The notes under the pieces are model-generated. The model was not told the DNA's origin and ran no database searches. It was given only the letters and a program-made list of their open reading frames with translations. The translations under genes and the position numbers were made by a program. Shown here piece after piece: positions 35,110 to 36,852 of a DNA stretch of 36,852 bases (within the stretch, counting starts at the first letter, position 1; every line of letters starts with the position of its first letter). The DNA is from an uncultured Planctomycetaceae bacterium (GTDB taxonomy: Bacteria > Planctomycetota > Planctomycetia > Planctomycetales > Planctomycetaceae): the NCBI GenBank assembly GCA_943787265.1, contig CALSLT010000048.1, positions 1 to 36,852 of the forward strand. The letters run 5' to 3'.

Positions 35110-36551
35110 GAGTTGTTGTTTCAGGCGGCGGTTTCTTTTGATGGATTGTTTTCTGAGGATCGCTGCAGTTTCTTTTCCTTGAGTGAGTGCTCGTTTTCTC
35201 CGTCGATGAACCGTACTCCTCGGATGAGGTCTTTGAGGTGGGTGTGGCCTCGGAGTTTCCTCCAGCCTTTGGCTGCACTTTGAGCCAGCTTGAACATCAT
35301 TGTCAGAGACGCTTTAGCCGAACCGCAACCTCGTGTCTTTCGGTGGCGGAGCCGGATCGTGGCGAACGTACTTTCGATCGGATTCGTCGTTCGAATGTGG
35401 CACCAGTTTTCCGCCGGGAAGTCATAGAAGACGAGCAGTTCGTCACGATCTTTGGCCAGGCACTCGGTGGCTTGAAGGTACTTCGCTTCGAACGTGTCCA
35501 GGAACAGATCGAAGGCCTGGTTGGCTTCGGCCCGCGACGGAGCCTGCCAGATGTCGTGCAGCAGACGTTTGGCTTGAGGCTGAAGACTCTTCGGAAGTTT
35601 GTTCAGAACGTTCGCTGTTTTGTGAACGGTACAGCGTTGCTCTCGCGTGGTTGGGAAAATTTGCCTGAGAGCCTTCCAGAAGCCCAGAGCCCCGTCGCCG
35701 ATGGCCAGTTCCGGAGCCTGTTCAAGGCCACGTGACTTCAGATTCAACAGGACTTCTTTCCAGGAGAGTTCGCTCTCGCGGACGCCATCAACAACCGCAA
35801 TAAGTTCCTTCGTGCCGTCGGCAGTGGCCCCCATCAGGACGAGTAAACATTGCCTGTCATTTTCGAGACGGACGTTGCAGTAGATGCCGTCGGCCCACAG
35901 ATAAACGTAGCGTTTCCCCGCCAGAGATCGTTTCGACCATTCGGCGTATTCGTCTTCCCAGACAGACTTCAGCCGCGTAATCGTGGAAGCCGACAAGCCC
36001 TTCGCATCAGTTCCAAGTAAAGACTGCAGAGCTTCCGGAAAATCGTTGGTGCTGATTCCTTTGAGATACAGCCAAGGAATCAACTCTTCCATCGACTTCG
36101 TTTTGCGGAGGTACTTCGGCAGAACTGCTGGCGTGAAGAATTCCCTTTGCTCAGGCGAACGTTTATCACGAACGCGAGGCTGTTTTACCGGGACGGTTCC
36201 CACACCTGTCATGATCTCACGTTCGGGTAGAAACCCATTGCGAACCACCAGCCGATGCCCACCATCATCGAGCAGCCCCGCCCGCTCGGCAACATAGCTG
36301 GCAACTTCCTGTTCAATGGCCGCAGCCAGCATCTTCTGAGCACCCGCTCGAAGAATCTCTGTCAACGCGTCACGAGGGGAATCCGCCCCTGAATCGCTCT
36401 TAGCAATTGGATCAGAAATTGAAGAACCGTTACTCTCAAACATGGTGGCGTGCCTTTCAAAATGATTTGGAATCTTGTTGAACAACCAATTCATCTCGAA
36501 ACACGCCGCCTCTTTCAACTTCTCCTCAAACACAACTTTCTAAAGTAACTC
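35084..36551 (-). mobile_element. IS256-family insertion sequence, complete
   Basis: An element of 1468 bp with one intact transposase gene on the minus strand. Its ends form an imperfect inverted repeat: 35084-35110 begins GAGTAACTG and ends GTGTTTGAG, and 36525-36551 reads GAGTTACTT to GTGTTTGAG in reverse complement. It is flanked by an 8-bp duplication, ATCGAGAC, and lies inside an IS30 transposase gene. Size, ends and duplication length all fit IS256. Confidence 0.95.
35121..36533 (-). CDS. IS256 family transposase (Mutator-like)
   Basis: DDE transposase of 470 aa if started at 36533. An internal ATG at 36443 (MFESNGSSIS) gives 440 aa and may be the true start. Family features: ALTEILRAGAQKMLAAAIEQ near the N-terminus, GTVPVKQPRVRD, and FTPAVLPKYLRKTKSMEELI. 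The catalytic triad (470-aa numbering) is likely D215 (LWADGIY), D280 (AIGDGALGFW) and E387 (TNPIESTFATIRLR). CTVHK, conserved between the last two, is present. No defects, so the element is probably mobile. Confidence 0.95.
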   Translation of the reverse strand: MFEEKLKEAACFEMNWLFNKIPNHFERHATMFESNGSSISDPIAKSDSGADSPRDALTEILRAGAQKMLAAAIEQEVASYVAERAGLLDDGGHRLVVRNGFLPEREIMTGVGTVPVKQPRVRDKRSPEQREFFTPAVLPKYLRKTKSMEELIPWLYLKGISTNDFPEALQSLLGTDAKGLSASTITRLKSVWEDEYAEWSKRSLAGKRYVYLWADGIYCNVRLENDRQCLLVLMGATADGTKELIAVVDGVRESELSWKEVLLNLKSRGLEQAPELAIGDGALGFWKALRQIFPTTREQRCTVHKTANVLNKLPKSLQPQAKRLLHDIWQAPSRAEANQAFDLFLDTFEAKYLQATECLAKDRDELLVFYDFPAENWCHIRTTNPIESTFATIRLRHRKTRGCGSAKASLTMMFKLAQSAAKGWRKLRGHTHLKDLIRGVRFIDGENEHSLKEKKLQRSSENNPSKETAA

Positions 36552-36559
36552 ATCGAGAC
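36552..36559. repeat. Target site duplication of the IS256 element, right copy
   Basis: ATCGAGAC, identical to 35076-35083. IS30 coding sequence resumes at 36560. Confidence 0.9.
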
Positions 36560-36852
36560 GAGTGTCGTATCAGACGATCTACCGCTGGCTGGAGACCTGC
36601 GAATACCGCAGCCATTTCCGCTCGTTCCTGCGTCACGGTCGTTATCGCAAACGTCGGGGCATTGACGGACGAGGCCGCATCAGAAACCGCGTCAGCATCG
36701 AGCAGCGTCCGGCAAAAGTCGATTCACGCCGCCGCTTCGGTGACTGGGAGGGCGACACGGTTCACGGTGCAGATCACTCCGGCATGATCATGACCTGTGT
36801 GGAACGCAAGAGCGGATTTTTGATCACAGCAAAGATGAAAAAACGGCACCAG
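36560..36852 (+). pseudogene. IS30 family transposase, catalytic part (cut by window end)
   Basis: Continues the frame left at 35083: VSYQTIYRWLETCEYRSHF, then the start of the integrase-like core with RRRFGDWEGDTVHG (first catalytic Asp) and MIMTCVERKSGFLI. The remaining catalytic Asp and Glu and the right IS end lie beyond the window. Confidence 0.92.

Noticed and set aside
1..36852. CRISPR arrays, tRNA or rRNA genes
   Set aside because: No regularly spaced short repeats and no tRNA or rRNA signature were noticed on either strand by reading; no search tool was run.

Overview
The gene content points to a planctomycete (Planctomycetota, probably a Pirellulales-type marine or sediment lineage). 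It has many secreted sulfatases, DUF1080 (3-keto-disaccharide hydrolase family) proteins, a fused DUF1080/PVC-type dehydrogenase/CxxCH haem protein in two copies, a DUF1592-type cytochrome next to a DUF1552 protein, twin-arginine FAD oxidoreductases, and an ECF sigma/FecR pair. No rRNA, tRNA or CRISPR was seen. All non-transposon genes lie on the + strand.

Layout. 1-2557: a complete-looking IS21-family element (istA, istB, matching ends) inserted in a sulfatase gene whose C-terminal part survives at 2558-2860. 2862-4150: a broken SGNH/GDSL-type hydrolase. 4631-7861: DUF1080-dehydrogenase-haem protein copy 1 (frameshifted). 8010-10817: two sulfatases encoded head to tail as one chain. 11110-11904: a stand-alone DUF1080 protein. 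12011-13455: a heavily frameshifted sulfatase. 13687-16902: copy 2 of the DUF1080-dehydrogenase-haem protein, with a continuous frame. 17058-20167: two overlapping intact sulfatases. 20300-22203: ECF sigma factor and a FecR-type protein with a DNRLRE-like tail. 22341-25598: FAD oxidoreductase continuing through an EF-hand into a sulfatase that becomes frameshifted. 25688-30029: DUF1592-type dihaem protein and DUF1552 protein. 30209-33387: sulfatase with a C-terminal jelly-roll-like domain, overlapping a FAD oxidoreductase. 33595-34530: DUF4405-type membrane protein. 34756-36852: IS30-type transposase split by a complete IS256-family element with an 8-bp target duplication. The window begins exactly at an IS end and finishes inside another IS, so it may be a contig broken at repeats.

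Working model (inference). This is an accessory locus for breaking down a sulfated polysaccharide in the periplasm. Sulfatases remove sulfate, FAD enzymes and dehydrogenase domains oxidise sugars, DUF1080 domains cleave oxidised (3-keto) glycosides, and CxxCH proteins plus the membrane protein take up electrons. The ECF/FecR pair is the only regulator seen. The most unusual points are the fused enzymes (sulfatase-sulfatase, FAD-EF-hand-sulfatase, perhaps sulfatase-SGNH), the segmental duplication, two families of palindromic intergenic repeats (one copy inside a coding region), and many single-base frameshifts, mostly +1, confined to parts of the window.
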